Shown piece by piece: positions 24,451 to 32,245 of a stretch of 64,000 nt of DNA. The notes under the pieces were generated by a model that saw nothing but the letters and a program-made list of their open reading frames with translations, ran no database searches and was not told where the DNA came from. The DNA comes from Prochlorococcus marinus str. MIT 9515 (GTDB lineage Bacteria; Cyanobacteriota; Cyanobacteriia; PCC-6307; Cyanobiaceae), in NCBI RefSeq assembly GCF_000015665.1, contig NC_008817.1, forward strand, positions 1,364,001-1,428,000, written 5' to 3'. Every line of letters begins with the position of its first letter. Positions within the stretch are counted from its first letter, which is position 1. A program made the position numbers and the translations under genes.

Positions 24451-25032
24451 TTACTTTTTATCTATTCGCATATAACCAAACCAATCAGGAACATTTTTTT
24501 CTTCCACATAACTATCATCCGGTATTAATTCTATTTCCCAATTTCTTATTTTTTTTATAAGCTCACAATCATCTACATCCGTAAAACTATCAACCTCAGA
24601 TATATCGTCTTTATGTTTTTGTTTACAGTCAATCAGCCATTTTGATTTTGCTCTATTTTTTGCTTCTGATGAATTAGAGGCAACGATAAGTCCAAATTCA
24701 TGTTTTTCTTGCATAGAGCTAGGATCATATCCTCCAATATTTACAAACCATAAATTCTTATTAGGAATTTCTACTTTCTTCAAAGAAGTTTTTTTTGATT
24801 TAGTTTTATCTGTATTTTTAAGATTTATTTTATAACCATCAATTGAATCGATCTTTTTATAACTATCAATATGTAAACCATTGTGAGATCCAAACCAAGC
24901 ATTTCTTAGTTGATCAAAGGTATCCTCAATTTTTGAACCGATAACCCATCTGACATCATGTAGTTCAACATTTGCTTTTGGAGATCTTCCTCCAACCACA
25001 ACTAAATAAAGAAATTTTTTAAGAGTTTCCAT
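24451..25032 (-). CDS. DUF1543 family protein, 193 aa
   Basis: Two related halves: YLVVVGGRSPKANVELHDVR (N-terminal) and FVNIGGYDPSSMQEKHEFGL (C-terminal), both of the DUF1543 type with G-G-x(5-6)-E-x-H. A basic linker (KTKSKKTSLKK) joins them. Length fits the two-domain form. Function is unknown. Transcribed divergently from the oxygenase at 25127. Confidence 0.8.
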   Translation of the reverse strand: METLKKFLYLVVVGGRSPKANVELHDVRWVIGSKIEDTFDQLRNAWFGSHNGLHIDSYKKIDSIDGYKINLKNTDKTKSKKTSLKKVEIPNKNLWFVNIGGYDPSSMQEKHEFGLIVASNSSEAKNRAKSKWLIDCKQKHKDDISEVDSFTDVDDCELIKKIRNWEIELIPDDSYVEEKNVPDWFGYMRIDKK

Positions 25033-25126
25033 TTGTTTACATTAAATAGATAGATAATTAAAATAAATAGTTAACTGAAAGATATGATTAAAGGATAATT
25101 TATATTTTTAAAGAGTAATCCTTTTT

Positions 25127-25759
25127 ATGAAACTAATTGGGAAATATAAAAATTCAGGATTTGAGGCTGTAGCTGATGGTGTGATTTCTTTCTTTGATAG
25201 ACGAGAAGACTTACATACTAATGGTATCGCTTTTGGGCAAAACATCTCCTTAAATAATGATCCTTATAAAGTTTCAACAGATATTAGTCTTGTTTCTATA
25301 GACAGATCGGACCCAGAAGCTTTTGCAATATCTGAAGTCATAATTAGAGGGGTTAATGCAGGACTAAAAAAATATCTGGAAGATCACTCATTAATTAGAG
25401 AATGCTGCCCAGAACAATCTTTATTTGTTAACCCAATATTTAATTTACAACGTTATGCACCAGGAGAAGGATTTAAAAAATGGCATTGTGATTGGACTAT
25501 TAGTAATGAAGCAACGGAACCTGTACATAGAGTCTTAGCTTGGATTCTTTATTGTAATGATGTGGATTCAGGCGGAACTGAGTTTCTTTGGCAGAAACAT
25601 CATGAAGCTGCTGAAAGGGGTAAACTTATTATCTTCCCCGCGGGGATATCTCACATACATCGAGGAAGAGTAAACAAAAAAGATATAAAAACTATTGCAA
25701 CTGGTTGGATAAATGCTGGTAATTTTGAAGACTACATTTCACGATTAGCAAGCTCCTAA
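25127..25759 (+). CDS. 2OG-Fe(II) oxygenase (prolyl-4-hydroxylase-like), 210 aa
   Basis: The double-stranded beta-helix core carries the iron triad His120-x-Asp122 (KWHCDW) and a distal His at 176 or 178 (FPAGISHIHRG) with nearby Arg179 as a possible 2-oxoglutarate contact. LQRYAPGEGFKKW upstream and GGTEF between them are family features. Substrates of free-standing bacterial members are mostly unknown (protein prolines, lipids or small molecules). The enzyme needs Fe(II), O2 and 2-oxoglutarate. Confidence 0.88.
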   Translation: MKLIGKYKNSGFEAVADGVISFFDRREDLHTNGIAFGQNISLNNDPYKVSTDISLVSIDRSDPEAFAISEVIIRGVNAGLKKYLEDHSLIRECCPEQSLFVNPIFNLQRYAPGEGFKKWHCDWTISNEATEPVHRVLAWILYCNDVDSGGTEFLWQKHHEAAERGKLIIFPAGISHIHRGRVNKKDIKTIATGWINAGNFEDYISRLASS

Positions 25760-25862
25760 AATACAAACTATTCATAATTATCAAAGTAGAAAATTATTTT
25801 ATGTAGTGTCGCACTAAATCTATCTTATAAAATTGATGAATGATAAATTAAAAAATATTGAT

Positions 25863-26006
25863 TTATTTAAACCAACCCTTTTTATTAGTTTTAATTTCAG
25901 GAACTGTTTTAACCTTTTTTATTTCATCTTTTCTACCTTTGATAATCATAAGTGGTACTATTGCCCACAAACCAAGGAATAATATCCAAAATACGTAAAC
26001 GTTCAT
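25863..26006 (-). CDS. Single-helix micro-protein, 47 aa
   Basis: The frame is MNVYVFWILFLGLWAIVPLM followed by a strongly basic tail (IKGRKDEIKKVKT...KKGWFK). One membrane helix with cytosolic positive tail. Tail to tail with the oxygenase gene, 103 bp away. Confidence 0.55.
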   Translation of the reverse strand: MNVYVFWILFLGLWAIVPLMIIKGRKDEIKKVKTVPEIKTNKKGWFK

Positions 26007-26235
26007 AGCTATTGAATTAATTTTATTCATCCTAAAGATGTTTTCTATCAGTCTGTGGCTTTCTTTTTATAGTACTCTTTTAGATGTATAATCTGCATCA
26101 TTTAATTATTTTAAGATTTAAATATAGACCAAAATTACAAATAAAAAGTATTAAATCCAAATAAGAGAATGTTAACAAGATATTAAGCAAAATTATCTAC
26201 TATTTTTATATAAATCATTTAAGCTAGAAAGTTTA

Positions 26236-26421
26236 CTAAATATAGATTCCATCGAGCATTATTATGTGTTGAGAATGTATTGAATCTATACTATCTTCTT
26301 CTTCAGGATCCTTATAAGATTCAATCTCAGATTGAACTCTTCTTTTGTAAACTTCCTTGATATATGACATTTCTCTTGCATTTTTATTTAAAATTGAGAA
26401 TGATATTGTTTTTAATTTCAT
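26236..26421 (-). CDS. Hypothetical protein, 61 aa
   Basis: ATG at 26421 opens MKLKTISFSILNKNAREMSY, then basic and acidic stretches (KRRVQSEIESYKDPEEEDS). Soluble. It has no recognisable family and the codon pattern is only moderately convincing. Confidence 0.45.
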   Translation of the reverse strand: MKLKTISFSILNKNAREMSYIKEVYKRRVQSEIESYKDPEEEDSIDSIHSQHIIMLDGIYI

Positions 26422-26597
26422 ATTTAAATTCCCTAGAATTTTTAATGGACTCTGACTAATGAACTTGAATTTTCATAGTTGAGTAAAGTCTGTTCTTCGC
26501 CTAGTAAAAGGAGAAAATAGGCATAAATCACCAAGATTCGAATTTGATGAATTTATACAGCTCAATACATATTTTGTACTGGTGTAGTTAGCGTTAA

Positions 26598-26723
26598 ATG
26601 TATTTAGCTTACTTTTGTTACCTTACAGTTTTAGCTAGGTTTTTCACAATTTTGGCTATGAGATATGTTCGGTTTGAGGAACATTTATATACGGATAAAG
26701 GATCAACAATAGAATTTTTTTAA
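26598..26723 (+). CDS. Small membrane protein, 41 aa
   Basis: MYLAYFCYLTVLARFFTILA forms a helix; then MRYVRFEEHLYTDKGSTIEF. The tidy amphipathic tail and the in-frame ATG support a micro-gene. A GTTCGGTTT unit (the reverse of AAACCGAAC) lies inside it at 26667-26675, probably by coincidence. Confidence 0.5.
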   Translation: MYLAYFCYLTVLARFFTILAMRYVRFEEHLYTDKGSTIEFF

Positions 26724-27115
26724 TGTTAAGTGAATATAAAAACAAAATGATATCAATATAAATTTAAAATTGATATTTGGTAGCTATTTATTGGTGCTAA
26801 TAATTTTTAAATTAGAGAAAATATGAAGTCTCATTTGCAAATCAGAATGTATCACGCTAGAAACAAATTTTACAAATACAACCACAAAGGTTTTATAAAA
26901 AATAATCCCTTATGTTATTAATCTATTTTTATTTGAATTAGGTAAATCACCGATTTCAGAAAATATTCTTAAGGAGAAATTCTATGTTGGAATATATATG
27001 ACTTTATCTTCTAATTTTTGTAAAAATTGAACTTCTAGTTCTACTGAAATAGAAGATAAAAAAATCCCTACTATAATCTCTATTAAATGAGTAATGAATC
27101 AGTTACTAATTAATA
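26724..27115. other. Gene-poor stretch holding a structured element
   Basis: No gene longer than a few codons. AAGGAGA (26971-26977) precedes a five-codon frame MLEYI (26984-27001) that ends 1 bp before the three-helix-junction element at 27003-27060. The rest is featureless AT-rich DNA. Confidence 0.4.
27003..27060. ncRNA. Predicted three-helix-junction RNA or DNA element
   Basis: Outer stem TTTATCTTCT (27003-27012) with AGAAGATAAA (27051-27060), 10 bp perfect. Inside, hairpin A AATTTTT-GT-AAAAATT (27013-27028) and hairpin B GAACT-TCT-AGTTC (27029-27041), then an 8-nt single-stranded link. Strand and function are unknown: leader element after the five-codon frame, sRNA, or DNA cruciform. 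Confidence 0.4.
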
Positions 27116-27592
27116 TTAAAAAAGGATTTTAAATTCTTTTTTGATAACTTTATATTCGGAATTAATATCATTTAATATTCCATCTACTTCATTTTTCAAA
27201 TCTTTAAATTCATTAATTGTTTTTTTACTTTTCGCGTAAATAATTGATTCAAATGTTCCAGGATTTGTATTCTCAATCCAATATCCTGCATAGCAATAAA
27301 TCCTATTAGGGACAATTTTTATTATTTGAGAATTCTTAGAAGCTTTATATCGATCAATCATCTTGTTTACTAAACGTCCTCTAGTTTTACTAACACCAAA
27401 TTTTAGAATATCTTTCGAAATTAAACTAAGATTTTGGGATACATTTTTTCTCTTTTGTATCGAATTCCTAGAAAGTATCTTTTCAAGAGAGTAACAGTAA
27501 TCAAATAATTTTGTATTTTCTTTTTTTGAAGGGTAAACTAAACCGGTTAAGTTTAGAAGTAAAAAAGAAGTGAAAAGTAGGTTTTTAAACAT
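27116..27592 (-). CDS. Secreted hypothetical protein, 158 aa
   Basis: A signal peptide is likely in residues 1-22 (FKNLLFTSFLLLNLTGLVYP). The mature part is basic with two Cys (CYSLEKILS and IYCYAGYW) that could form one disulfide, and amphipathic helices in the last 40 residues. Probably periplasmic. It ends up against the recombinase-like gene (7 bp apart), same strand, suggesting co-transfer. Confidence 0.65.
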   Translation of the reverse strand: MFKNLLFTSFLLLNLTGLVYPSKKENTKLFDYCYSLEKILSRNSIQKRKNVSQNLSLISKDILKFGVSKTRGRLVNKMIDRYKASKNSQIIKIVPNRIYCYAGYWIENTNPGTFESIIYAKSKKTINEFKDLKNEVDGILNDINSEYKVIKKEFKILF

Positions 27593-27599
27593 TTTTAAT

Positions 27600-28163
27600 T
27601 CAAGAATTTTTAGGTTTGTGATCTGAACTTATATAATTATCATGAAAAAACCTGATTGAGTTTCCCATTGAAATTGCACAATCAGAGGAAGAAAACATTA
27701 ATTTCATAGCTCTCTTAGCCCAACTATGCCTAATCATATTTATTGTAAATCGAGGGAATTTCTCTTTTTTAATAATTTTCTTTAATCTTTTACTCATTTG
27801 TTCTGTTTTGATTTTTGAATAAATAGCATCATATTTTTTATCATTCATATTGTATTCCCAAGGTCTATCAATATTATTTAAATCAAAAACATCTACCAAA
27901 GATTTATCTAGAGAAAAAGCTTTCCTATCCTCAACTTGATTCTCCTCCCCCTTAAGTCCTAATACAGTGCAAGTTTTATTTTCTTGTTTAACTTTCGATC
28001 CGAAAACTTCATAAGGTCTTAAACCGTAGCAATACATCATTCCAAGACTCCACTTCCATTCAGACATCAGATCCATCAACTTTAATACTATTTCAAGTAA
28101 CTGATCATTTTCAAGGTTAAGTTTAGTTTTTACCATGTATTTTTTAACATCTAGATCAATCAA
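27600..28163 (-). CDS. Core-only tyrosine recombinase-like (integrase) protein, 187 aa
   Basis: Matches the catalytic half of phage integrases: first Arg in YCYGLRPYEVFG, second Arg in INMIRHSWAKRA, and a candidate nucleophile Tyr in FFHDNYISS. The family HxxR box reads NMIR here, so the first His is replaced by Asn. The N-terminal DNA-binding arm (about 150-200 residues) is missing. It may be a decayed integrase or a specialised stand-alone domain. It marks past mobility near this locus. Confidence 0.6.
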   Translation of the reverse strand: MIDLDVKKYMVKTKLNLENDQLLEIVLKLMDLMSEWKWSLGMMYCYGLRPYEVFGSKVKQENKTCTVLGLKGEENQVEDRKAFSLDKSLVDVFDLNNIDRPWEYNMNDKKYDAIYSKIKTEQMSKRLKKIIKKEKFPRFTINMIRHSWAKRAMKLMFSSSDCAISMGNSIRFFHDNYISSDHKPKNS

Positions 28164-28299
28164 AATTTATTTATATCCTCAGTAATAGTTGCAATAAGTA
28201 AATTATATAATCCTCTAAAACTTAATAACAATGTATTTATGAGTTTTTATATTTGGGAGGTTACCCTTCAAAAAGAGATAAAGTGATTTGTTTTAATAA

Positions 28300-28446
28300 C
28301 TATTTAAATGCCTTTGAGTATTCGAGATTATATATTAATCTTTCTCCATCATCACTATCATCGTCATCATCGCTAAATAAAGAAATTAGCACATAAACTC
28401 CTGCAAGTCCTAAAGTCATTGAAATATAGAGAATTGGATCGGCCAT
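28300..28446 (-). CDS. Asp-rich single-helix micro-protein, 48 aa
   Basis: MADPILYISMTLGLAGVYVL forms the helix; then SLFSDDDDDSDDGERLIYNL. Third member of the helix-plus-Asp-cluster family (1937-2080, 3224-3403). Upstream lies the AAACCGWAC direct repeat at 28563-28593, 117 bp from the start. Confidence 0.65.
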   Translation of the reverse strand: MADPILYISMTLGLAGVYVLISLFSDDDDDSDDGERLIYNLEYSKAFK

Positions 28447-28562
28447 ATTTATTTTTTTATAAAGTATATGGTTGATTTCTAAAGCTTCCGCAGTAGTTTC
28501 ATGATAACCATAGAAACAATCTAAGAAGTTTTATTTTTTTATTTATTATTTATGCATACCTG

Positions 28563-28593
28563 AAACCGAACTAGAACATTCCTTAAACCGTAC
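28563..28593 (-). promoter_or_regulatory. Direct repeat AAACCGAAC-N13-AAACCGTAC, copy 2
   Basis: Units at 28563-28571 and 28585-28593, spacing 22 bp, identical in unit sequence and spacing to 4822-4852. In both places a minus-strand micro-gene starts 65-120 bp downstream. Probably an operator recognised by an unidentified regulator. Confidence 0.5.
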
Positions 28594-28710
28594 CCACTTC
28601 TTATCACGAATCAAAAAACAATAACTTTCGAATTTACAAAATCATTTTGGAAATGACTTATATTTTTAGGAATTTCATAAAATTTACTTAATTAATAAAA
28701 TTACGAGTGT

Positions 28711-29115
28711 TCATTCTTCAAAATCAATCTCATTGAAATCTTTTACATCCTCATAAAGAGTACTGAAAGACTTTTCTATTAAATCCTTACCTTTCCTAGT
28801 AAGTTTCAAAAGTGTTCTTCTTCTATCATTTGGATCTTGTTCTTTAGAAACTAAACCTAAGCCTGGCTTACCTAGTCTATGATATCTGCTTATATAGTCC
28901 GTCATCCTTGAGGCACTAGCTTTGCTCATTTTGAAGTGATCTTCTATATCCTTTTTACTACACTTTTGATAAGTAGCTACATACCAAAATACAGCCATTG
29001 ATTGTAATGGCACTTCCTGAGTATTATCTAACTTCATGAACATATGTAGAACTCTTAAAAGGTTGTACGATTCGTTATCTATCTTGAGTAATTCTTCGAG
29101 TTTCGCTTGTGTCAT
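28711..29115 (-). CDS. MarR-family transcriptional regulator, 134 aa
   Basis: Winged helix-turn-helix: helix-turn-helix KKDIEDHFKMSKASASRMTD (about residues 55-75), then the wing region GLVSKEQDPNDRRRTLLKLT with the DPNDRR signature of MarR proteins. Length is typical and dimerisation helices flank the DNA-binding part. MarR members commonly repress genes for stress or export and respond to small ligands; the target is unknown here. Confidence 0.85.
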   Translation of the reverse strand: MTQAKLEELLKIDNESYNLLRVLHMFMKLDNTQEVPLQSMAVFWYVATYQKCSKKDIEDHFKMSKASASRMTDYISRYHRLGKPGLGLVSKEQDPNDRRRTLLKLTRKGKDLIEKSFSTLYEDVKDFNEIDFEE

Positions 29116-29574
29116 CTCTGATAAACTCTTCTTTCTATCATTATCATACTAAACTATATAATTCGTTTTATACGTTTAGATCCATGCATGGATCATTTGT
29201 AATCTATTTATAGTTGGTGATCCTATGTAAATGTCACATAATTAATCATGAGATTTTTATAAAGCATTAGAAGACACAAAATATTTTTTACAATTTTTAT
29301 CTAATAAAACCTTAAAAATAAAATATAATAATCATTCTTTATCGCTACATCAACTTATATAGACTAATAATCATATTTTGCTGCAACAGATGTAGACAAT
29401 TAAATATAAAGATAGAGAGAGATGGATTATGGATCAACACTTTTAGATTTTAAGTCAAAAAAAATTTCCACTTACTAAGTAAGTTTTATTAAATCTGTAA
29501 AGCAAAGCCAAATAAAAAGTTAAATTTCTGGGGTTTCTTCCCAAATCATCTTATAAATATTATCAGATTAATAT
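29116..29574. other. Gene-poor stretch with a terminator-like palindrome
   Basis: No gene was seen. It probably holds the MarR promoter. A palindrome ACTTACT-A-AGTAAGT (29470-29484) is followed by TTTATT and could terminate a plus-strand transcript. An 18-codon frame near 29438 is not called. Confidence 0.35.
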
Positions 29575-29760
29575 GTGGAGAATTTTTTGGAAAATAGAAA
29601 AAAGATAAAAGTAGCTCCATTGAGTTTTTATTCAAATGATATGGCTGTTTCGAAAGATCAGCTAGCTCATAATCAATTGAAGTTAACTTTTCAACGAGAC
29701 TCAGTTATGAATTTAGATCAAAAACATAAAGCATGGGCTCAAGAAAATAAGGCAAATTAA
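29575..29760 (+). CDS. FYS-family small protein, 61 aa
   Basis: GTG start; SFYSNDMAVSKDQLAHNQLK then MNLDQKHKAWAQENKAN. It aligns with 13810-13971 in the FYS, QL and DxKHKxW positions. Soluble. The basic N-terminal leader (NRKKIKVAPL) differs between the two. Unknown function. Confidence 0.6.
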   Translation: MENFLENRKKIKVAPLSFYSNDMAVSKDQLAHNQLKLTFQRDSVMNLDQKHKAWAQENKAN

Positions 29761-29906
29761 AAAAAATTCTGCTCTTATGGAATTTATGAAAAAATCAAAT
29801 TTCGCTCAAAAAATATTCTTGACATATCAAAACTAACTTGATAAAAAAATCCATGCTGAACTTAACTCTCAATGTTGAAAAATATCTTTAATTTTTTATC
29901 TGATGT

Positions 29907-30017
29907 ATGTTTAAACTCGATGTAAATATTATTTTTGAAAGAAAAGTTAAATATTCCAAAGAATTTGAAAAACTTAAAACTCCCAAAAATAACCATATAA
30001 TATTAGTTCTCAGATAA
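29907..30017 (+). CDS. Possible micro-protein, 36 aa
   Basis: The frame is MFKLDVNIIFERKVKYSKEF, then KLKTPKNNHIILVLR. Soluble and basic. Only composition supports it. Confidence 0.3.
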   Translation: MFKLDVNIIFERKVKYSKEFEKLKTPKNNHIILVLR

Positions 30018-30024
30018 AAATTTT

Positions 30025-30347
30025 ATGGAAGAAGATATTAACTTTAGAATCTCAGAGACAATAGAGGCTTGCAAGAGTGTGCATTACTTTAAACAAGAAA
30101 AAGAAACACATATCTCAATATAAGAGTTATTAATTCTAGAGGAAATTTATGGATAAAACTTCCTAAAATCATCTCAAGTAAAACTGTTAGTAGCTCTAGG
30201 AGAGATAAGTTTAGGTGTTTTACTAGGAATAAAGATAAGCTCTTTGAATATATGTTTATATATGAAGAATTAGTTAGGGCATTACTTAATAAGCCCCAAT
30301 TTATGAAAACGAGAAAAGAATTTAAATTAGATTCACGTAAAACTTAA
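30025..30347 (+). pseudogene. Possible frameshifted gene
   Basis: ATG at 30025 opens 32 codons (MEEDINFRISETIEACKSVH), while another frame stays open from about 30093 to 30347 without a start (NLWIKLPKIISSKTVSSSRR ... EYMFIYEELVRALLNK). One frameshift between them would join a coherent basic protein of about 105 residues. Alternatively the second frame is random. The end overlaps the hli stop by 4 bp. Confidence 0.3.
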
Positions 30348-30487
30348 ATTATTCCTGGGACGATTTGGCCTGTTGAAATATAAGCACCAACTAAAGCTAT
30401 AACACCTACGAGAGCAAATCTTCCATTAAGTTTTTCTGCACTTGTCTTTTGTGGATCAATGTTCCTTTTTTGATTTTGATTTTCCAT
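30344..30487 (-). CDS. hli: High-light-inducible protein (Hli), 47 aa
   Basis: Polar start (ENQNQKRNIDPQKTS) then AEKLNGRFALVGVIALVGAY and ISTGQIVPGII. The Hli helix is complete. It follows the other minus-strand hli gene (30487-30603) with a one-base TAATG overlap, exactly as in the 16913/17020 pair. Confidence 0.92.
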   Translation of the reverse strand: MENQNQKRNIDPQKTSAEKLNGRFALVGVIALVGAYISTGQIVPGII

Positions 30488-30603
30488 TAGAATACTCCTG
30501 GAATAAGTTGACCTGTAGTAACATATGTTCCCACTAAAATCATGAAAGCCATCATTGCTGGTCTTCCAATAGCTCTATCGAGAATGTCTTTGTTTGAATT
30601 CAT
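30487..30603 (-). CDS. hli: High-light-inducible protein (Hli), 38 aa
   Basis: Short Hli: DILDRAIGRPAMMAFMILVG then TYVTTGQLIPGVF. The helix is slightly unusual (DRAIGRPAM in place of ERxNGRxAM), with Asn replaced by Ile and the Arg kept. First gene of a two-gene minus-strand hli unit; the other follows with TAATG coupling. Confidence 0.88.
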   Translation of the reverse strand: MNSNKDILDRAIGRPAMMAFMILVGTYVTTGQLIPGVF

Positions 30604-30750
30604 GGTTTGAGTATAATTAACTCTTAAATATTACTAATTGTAAATAAAATTCGAGAGCAGTTTGTATCATTTAAGTTAATTTACACATAAATGAGTCAGA
30701 TGTGTCGCAAACAGTCTAGTATCTCATTATTAAATTAACATTTCCTCACA

Positions 30751-30888
30751 ATGACTACTAACGAAGATTTAGAAAAAAGAATTGAAATTTTAGAAAAAGA
30801 AGTTAAACATTTAAAAGCAGCATTACAATACCAAAAAAAAAAAAAAATGATTAAAAGATCCAAATTAACTGAAGGTTGTATTATTTGA
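30751..30888 (+). CDS. Coiled-coil micro-protein with A15 tract, 45 aa
   Basis: NEDLEKRIEILEKEVKHLKA reads as heptad repeats with Leu/Ile at a/d. It then passes through a run of 15 A (30833-30847, KKKK) into MIKRSKLTEGCII. The homopolymer is prone to slippage; loss or gain of one A would change the end of the protein, so the C-terminus may be variable or a sequencing artefact. Confidence 0.55.
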   Translation: MTTNEDLEKRIEILEKEVKHLKAALQYQKKKKMIKRSKLTEGCII

Positions 30889-30947
30889 TATTGATAAAAA
30901 GAGCTCTCTAAATTATTTTAATAAAGTTAATTTAAGAATATTGGATA

Positions 30948-31322
30948 ATGGAAGTTTTTCTTTTTGCACTGTTTTTTTTAGTTACTATTATTTTCTTTGT
31001 CGCAGGGAAAGATGATTTTGGAAGAAAAGAAATCAAATTGACATCTGAGCAGAAAGAAGAAGTTAAAAAAGATATTAAGGATGTACCTACAGAGGATATA
31101 AAAAAAGAAGTAGTTGAAAAAGATATTAAGGATGACTCTAAAGGGGATGTAAAGAAAGAAGAAGTCAAAAAAGATATTAAGGATGTACCTACAGAGGATA
31201 TAAAAAAAGAAGTAATTGAAAAAGATATTAAGGATGACTCTAAAGAGGATGAAAAGAAAGAAGAAGTTAAAAAAGATATTAAGGATGACTCTAAAGAGGA
31301 TGTCAAAAAAGAAGTAGAATAA
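30948..31322 (+). CDS. Membrane-anchored KDIKD repeat protein, 124 aa
   Basis: An N-terminal helix (MEVFLFALFFLVTIIFFVAG) is followed by KDDFGRK, matching the helix-plus-DFG pattern of 35497-35598 and 35621-35740. Then 34-residue tandem repeats VKKDIKDVPTEDIKKEV ... KDIKDDSKGDVKKEE fill 39-124. The highly charged alternating Lys/Glu/Asp pattern suggests an extended helix. The antisense frame (30932-31306, Ser-rich) is a shadow of the repeat. Confidence 0.65.
   Translation: MEVFLFALFFLVTIIFFVAGKDDFGRKEIKLTSEQKEEVKKDIKDVPTEDIKKEVVEKDIKDDSKGDVKKEEVKKDIKDVPTEDIKKEVIEKDIKDDSKEDEKKEEVKKDIKDDSKEDVKKEVE
31062..31319 (+). repeat. 102-bp coding tandem repeat
   Basis: Units at 31062-31163, 31164-31265 and a partial copy 31266-31319. 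The first two units differ at only a few bases, so the array is recently expanded or kept by conversion, and copy number may vary between strains. Confidence 0.75.
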
Positions 31323-31343
31323 TAACTAGATAAAAAACTATCA

Positions 31344-31499
31344 ATGATTTATGGATTTGCTTATCTTGGAATGGTTATCGCTATTAGCGCAGGGTGGGTT
31401 ATTCTTGCAGTATTAAAGAAACCTGAGTTTATTGAAAAGCCAATTGAGGAATTAAAAAATAAAATAAGACCTTTTTTAAATTCCAAAAAAGATGAATGA
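31344..31499 (+). CDS. Small membrane protein, 51 aa
   Basis: MIYGFAYLGMVIAISAGWVI forms one helix, then a charged amphipathic tail (KKPEFIEKPIEELKNKIRPF). It overlaps the next gene by 4 bp (ATGA), so both are co-translated. Confidence 0.6.
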   Translation: MIYGFAYLGMVIAISAGWVILAVLKKPEFIEKPIEELKNKIRPFLNSKKDE

Positions 31500-31924
31500 G
31501 AGTTTCAATAATCTCATGTCTCTTATCAATTTTAGCTATACATTTTATTTACCTTAATACATTACCAATTTTCGCAAACACATATCCACAAAATCATCTC
31601 ATTACTAATCAACTTGCAGAGAAATATTGTGATTCTATAAAAAAAAATCTTTTCACTGGTCTTGATAATGAATCAACATTGAAATATGAATACTTTTTCT
31701 CCGCAATTCCTGAGAACGCTATTCAAGATAAAAATAAATTCTTAGAAAAATTTAAATTAGAGGTTAAATCTACCTGTTCATATAAGATTTCAAAATCTAA
31801 TGAAGCAGAGTTTAATTCATTTTTAAAAAATTATTTTAACAATAGAAGTAATACTCCAAAAATCAAAGTTGAAGCAACAAATCCAACACCTACTAACCCA
31901 GCAACAATACCAGTATTGAGGTAA
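31496..31924 (+). CDS. Secreted hypothetical protein, 142 aa
   Basis: A signal peptide of about 27 residues (ISCLLSILAIHFIYLNTLPI ...FAN) precedes a soluble domain with two Cys (AEKYCDSIKK and VKSTCSYKIS), probably a periplasmic disulfide, and a Pro/Thr-rich end. Starts inside the previous gene's stop. No family is recognised. Confidence 0.65.
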   Translation: MRVSIISCLLSILAIHFIYLNTLPIFANTYPQNHLITNQLAEKYCDSIKKNLFTGLDNESTLKYEYFFSAIPENAIQDKNKFLEKFKLEVKSTCSYKISKSNEAEFNSFLKNYFNNRSNTPKIKVEATNPTPTNPATIPVLR

Positions 31925-31972
31925 ACCTTCACTGTAGCTAATTCTTTACCTTCTTTTTTAGACATGATTTTT

Positions 31973-32089
31973 CTACTTAAATAAGCACATCCAAGCTATC
32001 AAAGAGAACAGTACTAATGTAAGACTTAAAATACTTTTACTATTTGCTTTGCCTTTTTTCTCAGTTGATTTGAAAGGTACTAATGCCAT
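31973..32089 (-). CDS. Single-helix micro-protein, 38 aa
   Basis: Basic polar head (MALVPFKSTEKKGKANSKS), then one Leu-rich helix to the end. Tail-anchored topology. Convergent with the secreted protein gene (48 bp). Confidence 0.55.
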   Translation of the reverse strand: MALVPFKSTEKKGKANSKSILSLTLVLFSLIAWMCLFK

Positions 32090-32245
32090 AAATTTTGTCT
32101 AAAAATTTATAACCACTATTACATGAGATTTTTAGAAAGCAAGAAAGTTTTATACAGGAATTTGTATTGTCTAAGTTAAAAGTTTATAGATAATTACTAA
32201 ACTTAAAAAGTTAACCAAACACTATATAAATTCTTTGTTAGGAAA

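Noticed and set aside
26540-26560. TTCGAAT resembling a tRNA T-loop
   Set aside because: Only the palindromic ATTCGAAT core matches; no acceptor or anticodon arm is nearby.
29438-29494. 18-codon frame MDYGSTLLDFKSKK
   Set aside because: Very short; the palindrome inside it is better explained as a terminator-like structure.
30932-31306. 124-codon Ser-rich minus-strand frame
   Set aside because: It is the antisense shadow of the Lys/Asp repeat array at 31062-31319; its repeats are explained by the plus-strand coding repeat.
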